This document shows positions 1-10,200 of a DNA stretch of 64,000 bases, piece after piece (within the stretch, counting starts at the first letter, position 1; every line of letters begins with the position of its first letter). The translations under genes and the position numbers were made by a program. Below the pieces are notes generated by a model. It was not told the origin of the DNA, ran no database searches, and saw only the letters and a list, made by a program, of their open reading frames with translations. The stretch comes from Pseudomonas vranovensis DSM 16006 (GTDB lineage: Bacteria > Pseudomonadota > Gammaproteobacteria > Pseudomonadales > Pseudomonadaceae): assembly GCF_000425805.1 (NCBI RefSeq), contig NZ_KE384455.1, positions 62,001 to 126,000 on the forward strand, read 5' to 3'.

Positions 1-1278
<1,278 letters not shown>

Positions 1279-1384
1279 TCGATCGATCCAATCCGGTAGG
1301 CTTGCAACACAAGATGAAGGCAATTGCGGGCTTTTTCAAGTCCGCAGGTGGCGGGAAGGCCCAACCACCTGCTTTGGCGCCTTG

Positions 1385-2026
1385 TCAGACAGCCATTTGC
1401 CGCTTGTCGTGTACCGAGTCGATCAGACCGTACTCGGCGGCACGTTGCGCGCTCATGAAGTTATCGCGTTCGGTGTCACGCTTGATGGTCTCCAGGTCCT
1501 GGCCTGTGTGGTAGGCCAGCAACTCGTTCAAACGCGATTTGATGGAGAGGATTTCCTTGGCGTGGATCTCGATATCCGTCGCCTGGCCCTGGAAGCCACC
1601 CAGCGGCTGGTGAATCATCACCCGCGAGTTGGGCAGGCAATGACGCTTGCCCTTGGCACCGGCAGCCAGCAGGAAGGCGCCCATGGAGCACGCCTGACCG
1701 ATACAGGTAGTAGAGACATCAGGCTTGATGAACTGCATGGTGTCGTAGATCGACATGCCCGCAGTCACCGAACCACCCGGCGAGTTGATGTACAGATGGA
1801 TATCCTTGTCCGGGTTTTCCGCTTCAAGGAACAGCAGTTGCGCTGCAATCAGGTTGGCCATGTAGTCCTCTACCGGGCCGACCAGAAAGATCACCCGCTC
1901 CTTCAAGAGGCGCGAGTAGATGTCATAGGCGCGTTCGCCACGAGCGGATTGCTCGATAACCATCGGGACCAGGCCGCCTGCGGCCTGGATGTCAGAGCTC
2001 TGCTGATAATAAGAATTGCGGGACAT
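1385..2026 (-). CDS. clpP: ATP-dependent Clp protease proteolytic subunit ClpP
   Basis: Serine peptidase that forms the double-heptamer chamber of ClpXP and ClpAP in the cytoplasm. The 213-residue product has the catalytic serine in GQACSMGA, the histidine in [11 protein letters not shown] and the downstream catalytic aspartate region, and the usual family length. I chose the ATG at 2026 (MSRNSYYQQ) because it matches Pseudomonas ClpP from memory. A GTG three codons upstream (2035) is possible: a GGGAG sits only 3 bases before that GTG but 12 bases before the ATG, so neither spacing is ideal. It lies between tig and clpX, all on the minus strand. Confidence 0.97.
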   Translation of the reverse strand: MSRNSYYQQSSDIQAAGGLVPMVIEQSARGERAYDIYSRLLKERVIFLVGPVEDYMANLIAAQLLFLEAENPDKDIHLYINSPGGSVTAGMSIYDTMQFIKPDVSTTCIGQACSMGAFLLAAGAKGKRHCLPNSRVMIHQPLGGFQGQATDIEIHAKEILSIKSRLNELLAYHTGQDLETIKRDTERDNFMSAQRAAEYGLIDSVHDKRQMAV

Positions 2027-2065
2027 GTCCTGCACTCACTCCCAAATAGTCATGTCTTGAATACG

Positions 2066-2093
2066 CACAAGCCAGCTCGAAGGCTGGCTTGTG
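2066..2093. repeat. Perfect 11-bp hairpin between tig and clpP
   Basis: CACAAGCCAGC (2066-2076) pairs perfectly with GCTGGCTTGTG (2083-2093) around a 6-base loop. In the direction of tig-clpP transcription (minus) no T run follows, so it looks like an attenuating or mRNA-stabilising stem rather than an intrinsic terminator. A short T run follows it only on the plus strand. Confidence 0.6.
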
Positions 2094-2117
2094 GTGTTTT
2101 CCTACGAGAGAAGGAAA

Positions 2118-3428
2118 TCAGTCAGCGGCAGGAGCCTGCGCTGGCTTGACAGCTTCTTCGTACGAGACCGATTTGTCGGTCACAGTCGCTTTCTGCAGAA
2201 CAGTATCCACAACTTGTTCTTCCAGCACAACCGAACGGACTTCGTTCAGCTGCTGGTCGTTCTTGTAGTACCAAGCTACGACCTGCTCAGGCTCCTGGTA
2301 GGCCGAAGCCATTTCCTGGATCATTTCGCGAACGCGGTCTTCGTCTGGCTTCAGTTCGTTCTGCTTGACCACTTCAGCAACGATCAGACCCAGTACGACA
2401 CGGCGCTTGGCTTGCTCTTCGAACAGCTCGGCCGGCAGTTGCTCTGGCTTGATGTTGCCGCCGAACTGCTGGACCGCTTGAACGCGCAGGCGGTTGACTT
2501 CGTTTTCCAGCAGGGCCTTGGGCACTTCAATCGGGTTGGCAGCCAGCAGGCCGTCCATTACCTGGTTCTTGATCTTGGTCTTGATGGCCTGACGCAGTTC
2601 ACGCTCCATGTTCTTGCGAACTTCGGTGCGGAACCCTTCCAGGGTTGCTTCCTTGATGCCGAACTGGGCGAAGAACTCTTCGGTCAGCTCAGGCAGCTTA
2701 GGCTCGGAAACGCTGTTGACGGTAACGGTGAACTCGGCGGTTTTGCCAGCCAGGTCCAGGTTCTGGTAGTCCTCGGGGAAGGTCAGGTTCAGAACGCGTT
2801 CGTCACCAGCCTTGGCGCCAACCAGGCCTTCTTCGAAGCCTGGGATCATGCGACCCGAGCCCAGTACCAGCTGGGTGCCCTTGGCCGAACCACCGGCGAA
2901 CACTTCACCGTCGACCTTGCCGACGAAGTCGATGTTCAGCTGGTCTTCGTTCTGGGCAGCGCGGTCGGCGGCTTCAAAACGGACGTTCTGCTTGCGCAGG
3001 ACTTCCAGCATGTTGTCCAGGTCGGCATCAGCCACTTCGGCGCTCAGGCGCTCGACGGCGATCGAGTCGAAACCGGCAACGGTGAACTCAGGGAATACTT
3101 CGAAGATGGCGACGTATTCCAGGTCCTTACCCTTTTCGAACGACTTTGGCTCGACGGCAGGGGCGCCAGCCGGGTTCAGCTTCTGCTCAACCACAGCTTC
3201 GTAGAAGGAAGCCTGAACCAGGTCACCGAAGGCTTCCTGGCGAGCGGCGTCTTCGTAGCGCTGACGGATCACGCTCATCGGCACTTTGCCAGGGCGGAAG
3301 CCTGGAACCTTGGCGCGACGGGCAGTCTGTTGCAGACGCTTGTTGACTTCGGTCTCGACGCGCTCGGCCGGAACGGCGATGGTCATGCGACGCTCGAGAG
3401 CAGAAGTATTTTCAACAGAAACTTGCAT
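2118..3428 (-). CDS. tig: Trigger factor, ribosome-associated chaperone and prolyl isomerase
   Basis: Trigger factor binds nascent chains at the ribosomal exit tunnel. The 436-residue product starts at [15 protein letters not shown] (ATG 3428). An open frame runs 21 codons further upstream but has no family similarity. The ribosome-docking signature appears as the [20 protein letters not shown] segment near residues 35-55, followed by the FKBP-type isomerase domain ([14 protein letters not shown]) and the helical substrate-binding C-domain ending near [14 protein letters not shown]. It is the first gene of the tig-clpP-clpX set. A stem-loop separates it from clpP. Confidence 0.97.
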   Translation of the reverse strand: MQVSVENTSALERRMTIAVPAERVETEVNKRLQQTARRAKVPGFRPGKVPMSVIRQRYEDAARQEAFGDLVQASFYEAVVEQKLNPAGAPAVEPKSFEKGKDLEYVAIFEVFPEFTVAGFDSIAVERLSAEVADADLDNMLEVLRKQNVRFEAADRAAQNEDQLNIDFVGKVDGEVFAGGSAKGTQLVLGSGRMIPGFEEGLVGAKAGDERVLNLTFPEDYQNLDLAGKTAEFTVTVNSVSEPKLPELTEEFFAQFGIKEATLEGFRTEVRKNMERELRQAIKTKIKNQVMDGLLAANPIEVPKALLENEVNRLRVQAVQQFGGNIKPEQLPAELFEEQAKRRVVLGLIVAEVVKQNELKPDEDRVREMIQEMASAYQEPEQVVAWYYKNDQQLNEVRSVVLEEQVVDTVLQKATVTDKSVSYEEAVKPAQAPAAD

Positions 3429-3693
3429 GGATATTCCTCGTTGCACAGACGTTAGCCGGCGATACCCGACTCCAGAATCAAGGGCAAGCATTCTAGTGGC
3501 TCAAAGGCCAGAAGTCACCCCGTTCAAGACGACGGGAAAGTACGCCGGTCCATTTCATTTACAGCCCCCGGCAAAAAGTGTGTCCGGGGACGCTCAAGAC
3601 CCGCCGCCCAAGGCTTGGCTACAGCCGGCACTCGGTGGATATGCCAGGCCTCGGGCAGCCAGAAATACATGTCAAAACACTACAAACAGCGCC

Positions 3694-3996
3694 TCAGGGC
3701 GCTGATTCGTCGATCTCGTTGAAGCTGCAGTAGTCTTCCCACTCAAGCCCCAGCGCCTGGGCCACTTCCCGATGCACTTCAAGACGCATGGCCTTGAGCT
3801 CATCTTCAGAGCCTGCGATCAACTGCAAGGTCAACTCCCAGGGCTCGAGCCCCTGCTCCTGGGCGGCATCCTCGAACGCCCACTCGATCTGCTGTTGCTG
3901 CTCATGCTCACTGAGCCCGGCAATCTCTTCAAGCAACTGCGGATTGGCCTGGGCGAAGCGCTGCAACGCGCTGGCCTGGCGTTCTTTTGAAACCAT
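3694..3996 (-). CDS. Small acidic hypothetical protein (DUF6388-like)
   Basis: A 100-residue soluble protein beginning MVSKERQASALQRFA and rich in Glu and Gln (a helical ELSEHEQQQQIEWAF-like stretch near residues 25-40), with no signal peptide or membrane segment. From memory it resembles a Pseudomonas family annotated DUF6388; no function is known to me. The ATG at 3996 is preceded by GAGGAC. An in-frame extension to 4176 reads through the Fur-box region and is unlikely to be translated. It is divergent from the ECF sigma gene at 4185 and could share its iron-responsive control region, but I have no direct evidence for that. Confidence 0.7.
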   Translation of the reverse strand: MVSKERQASALQRFAQANPQLLEEIAGLSEHEQQQQIEWAFEDAAQEQGLEPWELTLQLIAGSEDELKAMRLEVHREVAQALGLEWEDYCSFNEIDESAP

Positions 3997-4127
3997 GGGA
4001 CTGTCCTCATCACACCTTGCCGCTGACCACGGCCTCAACCGGCTGAAATCTATCAGCTTTTGGCCCTTTGTCACCAGTGCACCGCAGCACCGGCCTGCAA
4101 CAACCCAAATACTATTTATTATCATTT

Positions 4128-4146
4128 GATAATGATAATCGATATA
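4128..4146 (+). promoter_or_regulatory. Fur box upstream of the ECF sigma gene
   Basis: GATAATGATAATCGATATA matches 16 of 19 positions of the Fur consensus GATAATGATAATCATTATC, including the first 13 in a row. It lies 39 bases before the ATG of the sigma gene at 4185, so it should overlap its promoter and shut it off under iron sufficiency. The same gap contains the upstream region of the divergent gene at 3996. Confidence 0.85.
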
Positions 4147-4184
4147 CTGCGGCACCTTTTCGCTCCACACCGGCAAGCATCCCG

Positions 4185-4700
4185 ATGGAACCCAGCCCTA
4201 CCCCCACCTCACTCAACGCCTGCCTGCACACGCTCTACCAGGATCATCATCACTGGCTGCACCGCTGGCTGCGTCAGCGCATCGGTTGCCCGGAGCATGC
4301 TGCCGACATTGCCCAGGACACGTTCCTGAGCATCCTCAGCACCAAGGACTTGTTCCAGATCCGCGAACCCCGTTCCTTCCTGTCCACGGTGGCCCGGCGC
4401 CTGATGGCCAATGCCTATCGCCGGCGCATGGTCGAGCAGGCCTACTTTGAGGCATTGGCGCTGCTGCCCGAGACAGTGGAACCCTCACCGGAAGTCCGCC
4501 TGCTGGCCCTCGAAGCCCTGACCCTGCTTGACCGTATGCTCGACGCCCTGCCTGCCAGGGTGCGCGAGGCGTTTTTGCTGTCGCACCTGCAAGGCCTGAA
4601 AATAGCCGAGATTGCCGAACGCCTGCAGGTCAGCACCCGTTCGGTAAAGCTGTACCTGGTGCGCGCCAATCAACACTGCTTTTTTGCCCAGCCATCATGA
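4185..4700 (+). CDS. Iron-starvation ECF sigma factor (FecI/HurI type)
   Basis: A sigma70-family ECF factor of 171 residues. Region 2 runs through LHTLYQDHHHWLHRWLRQR and AADIAQDTFLSIL near residues 15-60. Region 4 ends in LKIAEIAERLQVSTRSVKLY near residues 140-160, a helix-turn-helix for -35 binding. The ATG at 4185 (MEPSPTPT) was chosen over longer in-frame starts because the upstream codons run through the Fur box. It overlaps the following FecR-like gene by four bases (ATGA). With that gene and the convergent haem receptor and importer it matches the HurI-HurR/BhuR arrangement known from Bordetella, so its expected target is the receptor promoter near 12.6 kb. Confidence 0.9.
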   Translation: MEPSPTPTSLNACLHTLYQDHHHWLHRWLRQRIGCPEHAADIAQDTFLSILSTKDLFQIREPRSFLSTVARRLMANAYRRRMVEQAYFEALALLPETVEPSPEVRLLALEALTLLDRMLDALPARVREAFLLSHLQGLKIAEIAERLQVSTRSVKLYLVRANQHCFFAQPS

Positions 4701-5650
4701 GCCGACCCAGCCCGTTCAACGCCCGCACCACTCGCGAAGCGGCCCAGTGGTTGACCGAGACCATGGACGGCCCGCTCAACCCCGAACAAGAACAGGCTCT
4801 GCACCGCTGGCGCATGGCCGACCCGGAGAACGAGCGCGCCTGGCTGCATATTCACGCTTTGCGCCAACGCTTGTCGGGCCTGGACCGGCGCGCCGGCTAC
4901 CAGAGCCTGTCCAAGGACCAGGGCAGCAGTCGCCGCAGCGCAATCAAGGCCCTGGCCTTGCTCGGCCTGTTTGGATGCGCAGGGCAACTGCTCTACCGCA
5001 GCCAGTCCACCGCCGGTATTGCCTACAACAACGGCGCCAGCTCGCCCCGTACCCTGCACCTTGATGACGGCAGCCAGCTGACCCTGGATGCCGAGACCGA
5101 AGTGGTGGTGTACCTGACCGCCGAGTACCGACACCTGCAACTCAACAGCGGTCGCCTGATGATCAACAGCGGCCATGCCGCCCCTTACGCCGCAGCGCCA
5201 TTGAGCGTGTTGACCCCGCAGGGCAGCATTCGCGCCCTGGGCACGCGCTTCCTGGTCGAACTGCTGGACACCAGCACCCGGGTGTCGCTGTTTGAAGGCA
5301 GCGTGGAACTCCAGCCACAGAACGCCCCTTTGAATACCTTGCGCCTGAAACCCGGCGAACGCAGCCGCCTGGACACCTGGCAGGCCAGCGCAAACACCCC
5401 CGATGCCCTGGAACCGGCCTGGAGCAAAGGGCTGCTGGTGGCCGAGGACATGCGCCTGGACGCCTTTGCCCGGCAACTGGCGCGCTACCGCCCAGGCGTG
5501 CTGCGCTGCAGTGAAGACGTGGCCGGCCTGCGTATTTCCGGCGTGTATCCGCTGAGCGACAGCGACGCAGTACTCCATGCCCTGAGCCACGCGCTGCCCA
5601 TTCAAGTACAACGCCGCTCCCGCTACTGGATCACCCTGAGCGCCCGTTGA
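4697..5650 (+). CDS. FecR-family transmembrane anti-sigma regulator (HurR type)
   Basis: A 317-residue inner-membrane regulator that would pass the receptor signal to the ECF sigma factor. The N-terminal cytoplasmic part (TTREAAQWLTETMDGPLNPE, residues 11-30) is the sigma-binding domain. A single hydrophobic segment (AIKALALLGLFGCAGQL, about residues 81-98) is followed by the periplasmic FecR core (LHLDDGSQLTLDAETEV, then TPQGSIRALGTRFLV near residues 173-187). The C-terminus contains an STN-like fold able to meet the receptor signalling domain. It starts inside the sigma gene stop (ATGA) and ends 13 bases from the convergent ABC ATPase gene. Confidence 0.9.
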   Translation: MSRPSPFNARTTREAAQWLTETMDGPLNPEQEQALHRWRMADPENERAWLHIHALRQRLSGLDRRAGYQSLSKDQGSSRRSAIKALALLGLFGCAGQLLYRSQSTAGIAYNNGASSPRTLHLDDGSQLTLDAETEVVVYLTAEYRHLQLNSGRLMINSGHAAPYAAAPLSVLTPQGSIRALGTRFLVELLDTSTRVSLFEGSVELQPQNAPLNTLRLKPGERSRLDTWQASANTPDALEPAWSKGLLVAEDMRLDAFARQLARYRPGVLRCSEDVAGLRISGVYPLSDSDAVLHALSHALPIQVQRRSRYWITLSAR

Positions 5651-5663
5651 CCGGGCACGACGC

Positions 5664-6431
5664 TCACGACAGCAGATCGATGCGCACGCCCTGCGACTGG
5701 TCCGCGACCACCTTGACCTGCGCCCCGAACACGTCGGCGATCCGCTCCTCGCTGAGCACCTGCACCGGCGTGCCCTCGGCGCACAGCCTGCCGTGCTCCA
5801 GCAACCACAATCGGTCGCAGTAGCGCGCGGCCAGATTCAGGTCGTGCAGCACACACACCACCGCAATGCGTGGCAAGCGCGCCAACGAGCGCAGTACCCG
5901 CATCAAATTCTGCTGCTGGCCGACATCCAGCGCACTGGTGGGTTCGTCAAGTAACAGCAAGCGCTCCTGGTTGTCACCCCGCACATTGGCAGCCGGACTC
6001 ACCGCCAACTGGTTCATGGCGCGGGCGATGGTCACCCGCTGCAACTCCCCGCCCGACAGCGACAACACGCCGCGTGACAATAGATGACGGATATCCAGGG
6101 CATCGATGATTCCCGGGCACGGTTCGCCGATATGCTGCTGCCCCAACTGGATGAATTCCAGCACCTGCCAGTCAAACACGCTGTCCATTTGCTGGGTGAC
6201 CAGGGCGCGCCGGCTTGCCAGTTGCCTGGCGCTGAAATCGGACAGCGGCCGGCCAAGCAAGCGAATCTGGCCACTGTCTGGCCGGGTGTAGCCGGAGATC
6301 AGGGAGAGCAACGTGCTTTTGCCGGCACCGTTGGGCCCGATCAGGCCAAGCAACTGCCCTTCCTTTATAGAGGCTTTCAAAGGCCCCAGCGCAAACGGCT
6401 GCGCCAGACTGACATCGATCAGTTCAAGCAT
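5664..6431 (-). CDS. hmuV: Haemin ABC importer, ATP-binding subunit HmuV/PhuV
   Basis: The 255-residue ATPase energises haem uptake through HmuU. It shows Walker A GPNGAGKST, the signature LSGGELQR, Walker B LLLLDEPTSALD and the H-loop histidine in VCVLHDLNLAARYCD. Between signature and Walker B there is the extra loop (ANVRGDNQER) common in haem ATPases. The ATG at 6431 (MLELIDVSLA) lies one base after the hmuU stop region, so they are translated together; an earlier in-frame start overlaps hmuU and is less likely. It is the last gene of the haem operon and converges with the fecR-like gene. Confidence 0.93.
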   Translation of the reverse strand: MLELIDVSLAQPFALGPLKASIKEGQLLGLIGPNGAGKSTLLSLISGYTRPDSGQIRLLGRPLSDFSARQLASRRALVTQQMDSVFDWQVLEFIQLGQQHIGEPCPGIIDALDIRHLLSRGVLSLSGGELQRVTIARAMNQLAVSPAANVRGDNQERLLLLDEPTSALDVGQQQNLMRVLRSLARLPRIAVVCVLHDLNLAARYCDRLWLLEHGRLCAEGTPVQVLSEERIADVFGAQVKVVADQSQGVRIDLLS

Positions 6432-6432
6432 T

Positions 6433-7443
6433 TCAGAACTCCCGCACCTTGCGCCCAAGCAGCAGCCATAAAAAGTAGGGCCCGCCGATCACACTGGTGA
6501 CCAGCCCTACCGGAATTTCTGCGGGGCTGGTCAGGCTTCTGGCCAGGGTGTCGGCCAGCAGCAGCAAGATGGCGCCACTCAGCATCGACGCCGGTATCAG
6601 CAACCGATGTCCAGGCCCGAAGCACAGGCGCAAGCAATGCGGCACCAGCAGGCCGATGAAACCGATGATCCCGGTCAGCGCCACGCACAGCCCCACCCCC
6701 AGCGAGGACGCCAGGACCACCCGGCTTTTCAGGCGACCGCCGTTCAGGCCGGCAGCATGGGCTGACACCTCGCCCAGCTGGAACAGGTCCAGGTCCGCCG
6801 CGCACCGCGCCAGCACCCACAGCGCCGGCGGCAGCACCATGCAGGCCACGCTCAGGGTCGACCACTGGGCGCTGCTGAGACTGCCCATGCCCCACAAGCT
6901 CAACTGACGCAGCTGCTCTTCGCTGGCGACATAGGCAAGAATGCCGCCCACCGCGCCCGTCAGGGTGTTGATGACCAGCCCTGCCAACAGCAAGGTAATA
7001 GTGGACTCACGCCCCCGATTGCCCCGTCCGATGCGGAAAATCACCAGGGTCACTAGCAAGGCACCGATAAAGCCTGCAAAAAACTGCCCGTACAGCTCAA
7101 AGCCCGGCAAACGGCCATTGACCAGCACCACCCAGACCGATACCGCAAGCCCGGCGCCACTGGCCTGACCGAGCAAGGTCGGATCTGCCAGCGGATTACG
7201 GAACAGGCCCTGCATGGCCGTACCGCCCGCCGCCAGGGTGGAGCCCACCAGCACAGCCAGCAGCAGGCGCGGCAGGCGCACTTCGTACCAGACTTGCCAC
7301 TCCAGCGGTGCAGGCATCACGCCGACAAATATCGCCGGCGACAACCCGATGCTGCCCACCAACGAGCACACCGCCAGTAACAGGCACAACCCCACCAGCA
7401 TCAACAGAAGAGTCTGCGTCGAAGCACCTCGCACCTGCATCAT
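6433..7443 (-). CDS. hmuU: Haemin ABC importer, permease HmuU/PhuU
   Basis: An inner-membrane permease of 336 residues, FecCD/BtuC family, expected to form a homodimer with about ten transmembrane helices per subunit. Family marks are the VRLPRLLLAVLVGSTLAAGG stretch, the QGLFRNPLADPTLLGQASGA motif near residues 78-98, and the cytoplasmic coupling segment GFIGLLVPHCLRL near residue 265. The PAEIPVGLVTSVIGGPYFL stretch near the C-terminus is also typical. It overlaps hmuT by four bases and nearly abuts hmuV. Confidence 0.94.
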   Translation of the reverse strand: MMQVRGASTQTLLLMLVGLCLLLAVCSLVGSIGLSPAIFVGVMPAPLEWQVWYEVRLPRLLLAVLVGSTLAAGGTAMQGLFRNPLADPTLLGQASGAGLAVSVWVVLVNGRLPGFELYGQFFAGFIGALLVTLVIFRIGRGNRGRESTITLLLAGLVINTLTGAVGGILAYVASEEQLRQLSLWGMGSLSSAQWSTLSVACMVLPPALWVLARCAADLDLFQLGEVSAHAAGLNGGRLKSRVVLASSLGVGLCVALTGIIGFIGLLVPHCLRLCFGPGHRLLIPASMLSGAILLLLADTLARSLTSPAEIPVGLVTSVIGGPYFLWLLLGRKVREF

Positions 7444-8276
7444 GGGAACAAGGCTCCGGCATCACGGCGCAACTGCAACATGGCCTGGACCGTGCGCGGC
7501 CCCAGGTTGAGCAATGCCTGGTCATCAACCTGGACCAGGCGGCGCTGCTGTCCGGCGGGCGTATGGGCCAGGCCGCCGAGTTGCCAGAGGTTTTCTTCCC
7601 CACCCAGCGCCTCCAGCCCCGCCTTGCTGACAATGACAAAATCAGGCGCCAGGGCCACCATGGCCTCCGCCGCCACCTGCTTGTAGGCGTTGAAGGGCGC
7701 ACTGTTTTCGATACCCGCCTGTTCAAGAGCTGCGTGGGCTTCGGTGCCCCGGCCCATGATCAATGGGGTCATGCCGGCCCGATTGAAAATGAACAGTGCC
7801 CTTGGCCCTTCGAGCACCGGCATCCGGGCCAGCTCGGCCGCCAGGCGCTGCTGTTCCTCGGCCAACAGGTGCCCTTGCGCCTGGCGGTCCATCACCCGGG
7901 CAACCTGTTCGATTTTGCCGGCTATGTCGCCGATCCCTTTGCCGCGAGCGACACTGATCACTTCAAGATCCAGCGCTTGCAGTTGACGCAACACGATCAC
8001 CGGCCGCGCCGCATCGCTGATCAACACTCGCTTTGGCTTGAGCGAGAGGATTCCTTCGGCTGACAACTGACGCAGGTAGCCCACCGAAGGCAAGCTGGCG
8101 ATTGCTGGCGGATAGCGGCTGGAGTCATCACGCCCGACCAACTGCGCACCGGCATCCAGGCGCTCGACAATTTCAGCGAGGTCGTTGCCAATGACCAATG
8201 TGTCCGCCGCCTGACCACCTGCATACACCCCTATGCTGCCAACCAACAGGCATACGCCCAGACAAAGCCCCTTCAT
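7440..8276 (-). CDS. hmuT: Haemin ABC importer, periplasmic haem-binding protein HmuT/PhuT
   Basis: A 278-residue class III binding protein that carries haem from the receptor to HmuU. A signal peptide (MKGLCLGVCLLVGSIGVYAG) is followed by TLVIGNDLAEIVERLDAG and by the VGYLRQLSAEGILSLKPKRV segment typical of the family. The ATG at 8276 overlaps the hmuS stop (ATGA). The gene overlaps hmuU at its end, so this stretch of the operon is continuously coupled. Confidence 0.93.
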   Translation of the reverse strand: MKGLCLGVCLLVGSIGVYAGGQAADTLVIGNDLAEIVERLDAGAQLVGRDDSSRYPPAIASLPSVGYLRQLSAEGILSLKPKRVLISDAARPVIVLRQLQALDLEVISVARGKGIGDIAGKIEQVARVMDRQAQGHLLAEEQQRLAAELARMPVLEGPRALFIFNRAGMTPLIMGRGTEAHAALEQAGIENSAPFNAYKQVAAEAMVALAPDFVIVSKAGLEALGGEENLWQLGGLAHTPAGQQRRLVQVDDQALLNLGPRTVQAMLQLRRDAGALFP

Positions 8277-9217
8277 TGCATCACCTCCAGCGCATCCAGC
8301 CACTGGCGCCAGGCCACTTGCTCCGGCTCACCGGCCGGACGGCGGGCAAACACCTGAACGATCAAGCGCTGCCCGGCATCAAACAACTCAAGACTGGTCA
8401 CTCCACCGCGCTCGTTGGGTTTGTGCACGCGCCAGGTCTGCGCCTCCATGGCATCCACAATGCTGAAACAGGTTGCAGCGGCCAGCGACGTTGCAGGCAT
8501 TTCGAACACCAGGCGGTTTTCATAGGCATGCATGCCCGACAACTGCCCGGTAAATATCTGCACACTGCCCGCACTGTAGACAAACAGCATCAACTCCAGC
8601 CCGCTGCCGGCCAGTTGACGAAACAGCGCAACCGGGCTGCGCTCGGCCAGGCGCCGGGCGAATTGGGGCGTCACCAATTCATTGCCCTCGTAACGCGTCA
8701 GGCCATGTCGCTTGAGCAAGGCAAAATGCTCATGGACATTGTTCATTGCCGCCCACTCCTCCACTAGCCCCGGCACAAGCAACTCACGCCTGACGAAGGG
8801 TTCCTTGAGGGCGAATTCAGGCCGACGCTCCACACAACGGCCATACAGTTGCCTCCACTCCGCCAGCGAGGATTCAGGCACCGACATCACGCACAACAAC
8901 AGCCTCCCGTGACGATCGAACACCTTCAGGGCATAGCTGCCGGCGCCGGCATCATGAGACACGCCCACCCAGTACCAGGCACGCAGATTCAGCCGCAGGT
9001 CCAGGCCATCGTCGCCAATCACCAGGCCAGCCTCGCTGATGTCGTCCGATTGCGGATAACGCCCCAACTGTTCGATCCACGCATGGCTGGCGGGCGTGCG
9101 GGTAAGCACCGGCCCCAGCGCATGCAGGTGCGCGGCCACCTCTACGGCAGGGACATCAAGGTGCAGACAATCGGCATCCAGGCACACGCCGGGTTCGGCT
9201 GCAGTCAGTACAGTCAT
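8273..9217 (-). CDS. hmuS: Haem-degrading or haem-chaperone factor, HmuS/PhuS family (short N-terminus)
   Basis: A cytoplasmic protein that receives haem from the importer and hands it to haem oxygenase or degrades it. The 314 residues contain two HemS/ChuX-like halves. The likely haem-ligating histidine is in NNVHEHFALLKRHGL near residues 160-170, matching the conserved His region of PhuS and HemS. I chose the ATG at 9217 because AAGGA precedes it by 8 bases; a TTG at 9247 would overlap the previous gene by four bases but adds nothing family-like. Most relatives are about 340-355 residues and begin with a DNA-binding-like helix rich in Arg and Glu, which is absent here. Confidence 0.88.
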   Translation of the reverse strand: MTVLTAAEPGVCLDADCLHLDVPAVEVAAHLHALGPVLTRTPASHAWIEQLGRYPQSDDISEAGLVIGDDGLDLRLNLRAWYWVGVSHDAGAGSYALKVFDRHGRLLLCVMSVPESSLAEWRQLYGRCVERRPEFALKEPFVRRELLVPGLVEEWAAMNNVHEHFALLKRHGLTRYEGNELVTPQFARRLAERSPVALFRQLAGSGLELMLFVYSAGSVQIFTGQLSGMHAYENRLVFEMPATSLAAATCFSIVDAMEAQTWRVHKPNERGGVTSLELFDAGQRLIVQVFARRPAGEPEQVAWRQWLDALEVMQ

Positions 9218-9243
9218 CGGTAAATTCCTTGTAGAAGGCAGGC

Positions 9244-10176
9244 TCAATGCCCGGCGGTTGAAACGGGTTGATCACATTCGGCAGGGGCTGCAACCAGCGC
9301 AGAGCCATCGGCATCATGGGCAGGCAGCAACCAGAGAAAGTCGGCATCGGTAGCGGCCAGGCTCTGGCCCTGCTCGCCAATCACCAGCACCTTCAGGCCC
9401 GGGTCCAGCGGCCCCTTGGCCAGGTACTGGGGAGCACCCAGGCCCTTGAGCGTATGCAGGGTTCCGGCGAACAACAGTCGGGGCGCCTCGGCGCTGTCGA
9501 GTACCTGGGCCATGCGCAGATCGCGGGCATGCTGGATCGCAAGCATGCCGTTCAACCGCTCCTGATCAATCTGGCCGCAATGCATCCTGACGATATGTTG
9601 GCGTTGACGCGCCGCAATGGCGGGCGTAGGAGACAGCGCATGCACAGAAGCCCCCGAGGCACTCATCAAGCGCTTGCGCTCGGTGACCGACAGATTGCCT
9701 GCCAACAGCGGAAACGGCGCCGGCATCAACGCTTCCACCAGCGAACCGTACTGCTCCCAGGGCCAGCGCTCATTCCAATGCATGATCTGGCGCAAGCGCG
9801 GTGGCCGCACCTGATTGCCCTGGCGCAGCCAGGCCTGCACATCGGCAACCGGCCGCTGCTGGTCGCTGTCGAGCATTTCCAGCACCACAGCGCCCTGGGC
9901 ACGGCGCTCGGCCAGGCGGGTGACCAGCCATTGCTCGATCAAATGATGGGCCAGGTTGTCATGCACTTCGCCGACCATCAGCGTACTGGCCGGGGCTAGT
10001 GCATCGATCAGCTCAGCCGCGCTGATCTGGCGGCCACTGCCGAGCTCGACAATCGCTCCCCACTGCGCGATGTTCGCTTCCATCGAGGCGTAAACCGACT
10101 CCCGTGGCGCGGTATTGACGCTGGCGCAGCCCATCAGCAGCGCCAGGCACAGCGCTGCAAATCCTTGCTTGTACAT
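9244..10176 (-). CDS. ChaN-family haem-binding lipoprotein (PhuW-like)
   Basis: A 310-residue lipoprotein: MYKQGFAALCLALLMGCASV has a clean lipobox with the modified cysteine at residue 17. The rest is the ChaN/DUF399 domain (LMVGEVHDNLAHHLIEQWLV near residues 67-86, VVLEMLDSDQQ, and MHWNERWPWEQYGSLV). Campylobacter ChaN binds haem, and Pseudomonas aeruginosa carries phuW at the end of its phu operon, so a periplasmic haem-handling role fits. It follows the receptor by 24 bases and overlaps the sequence upstream of hmuS. The ATG at 10176 has a GGGGAG ribosome site. Confidence 0.88.
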   Translation of the reverse strand: MYKQGFAALCLALLMGCASVNTAPRESVYASMEANIAQWGAIVELGSGRQISAAELIDALAPASTLMVGEVHDNLAHHLIEQWLVTRLAERRAQGAVVLEMLDSDQQRPVADVQAWLRQGNQVRPPRLRQIMHWNERWPWEQYGSLVEALMPAPFPLLAGNLSVTERKRLMSASGASVHALSPTPAIAARQRQHIVRMHCGQIDQERLNGMLAIQHARDLRMAQVLDSAEAPRLLFAGTLHTLKGLGAPQYLAKGPLDPGLKVLVIGEQGQSLAATDADFLWLLPAHDADGSALVAAPAECDQPVSTAGH

Positions 10177-10200
10177 TCATTACTCCCCAGCCTGCGCCAC

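Noticed and set aside
2091-3455. A 454-codon frame opposite tig
   Set aside because: Antisense to a clear trigger factor gene; no domain recognised.
9218-9247. TTG start for hmuS overlapping the previous stop
   Set aside because: The ATG at 9217 has a good ribosome site, and the extra residues add nothing family-like.
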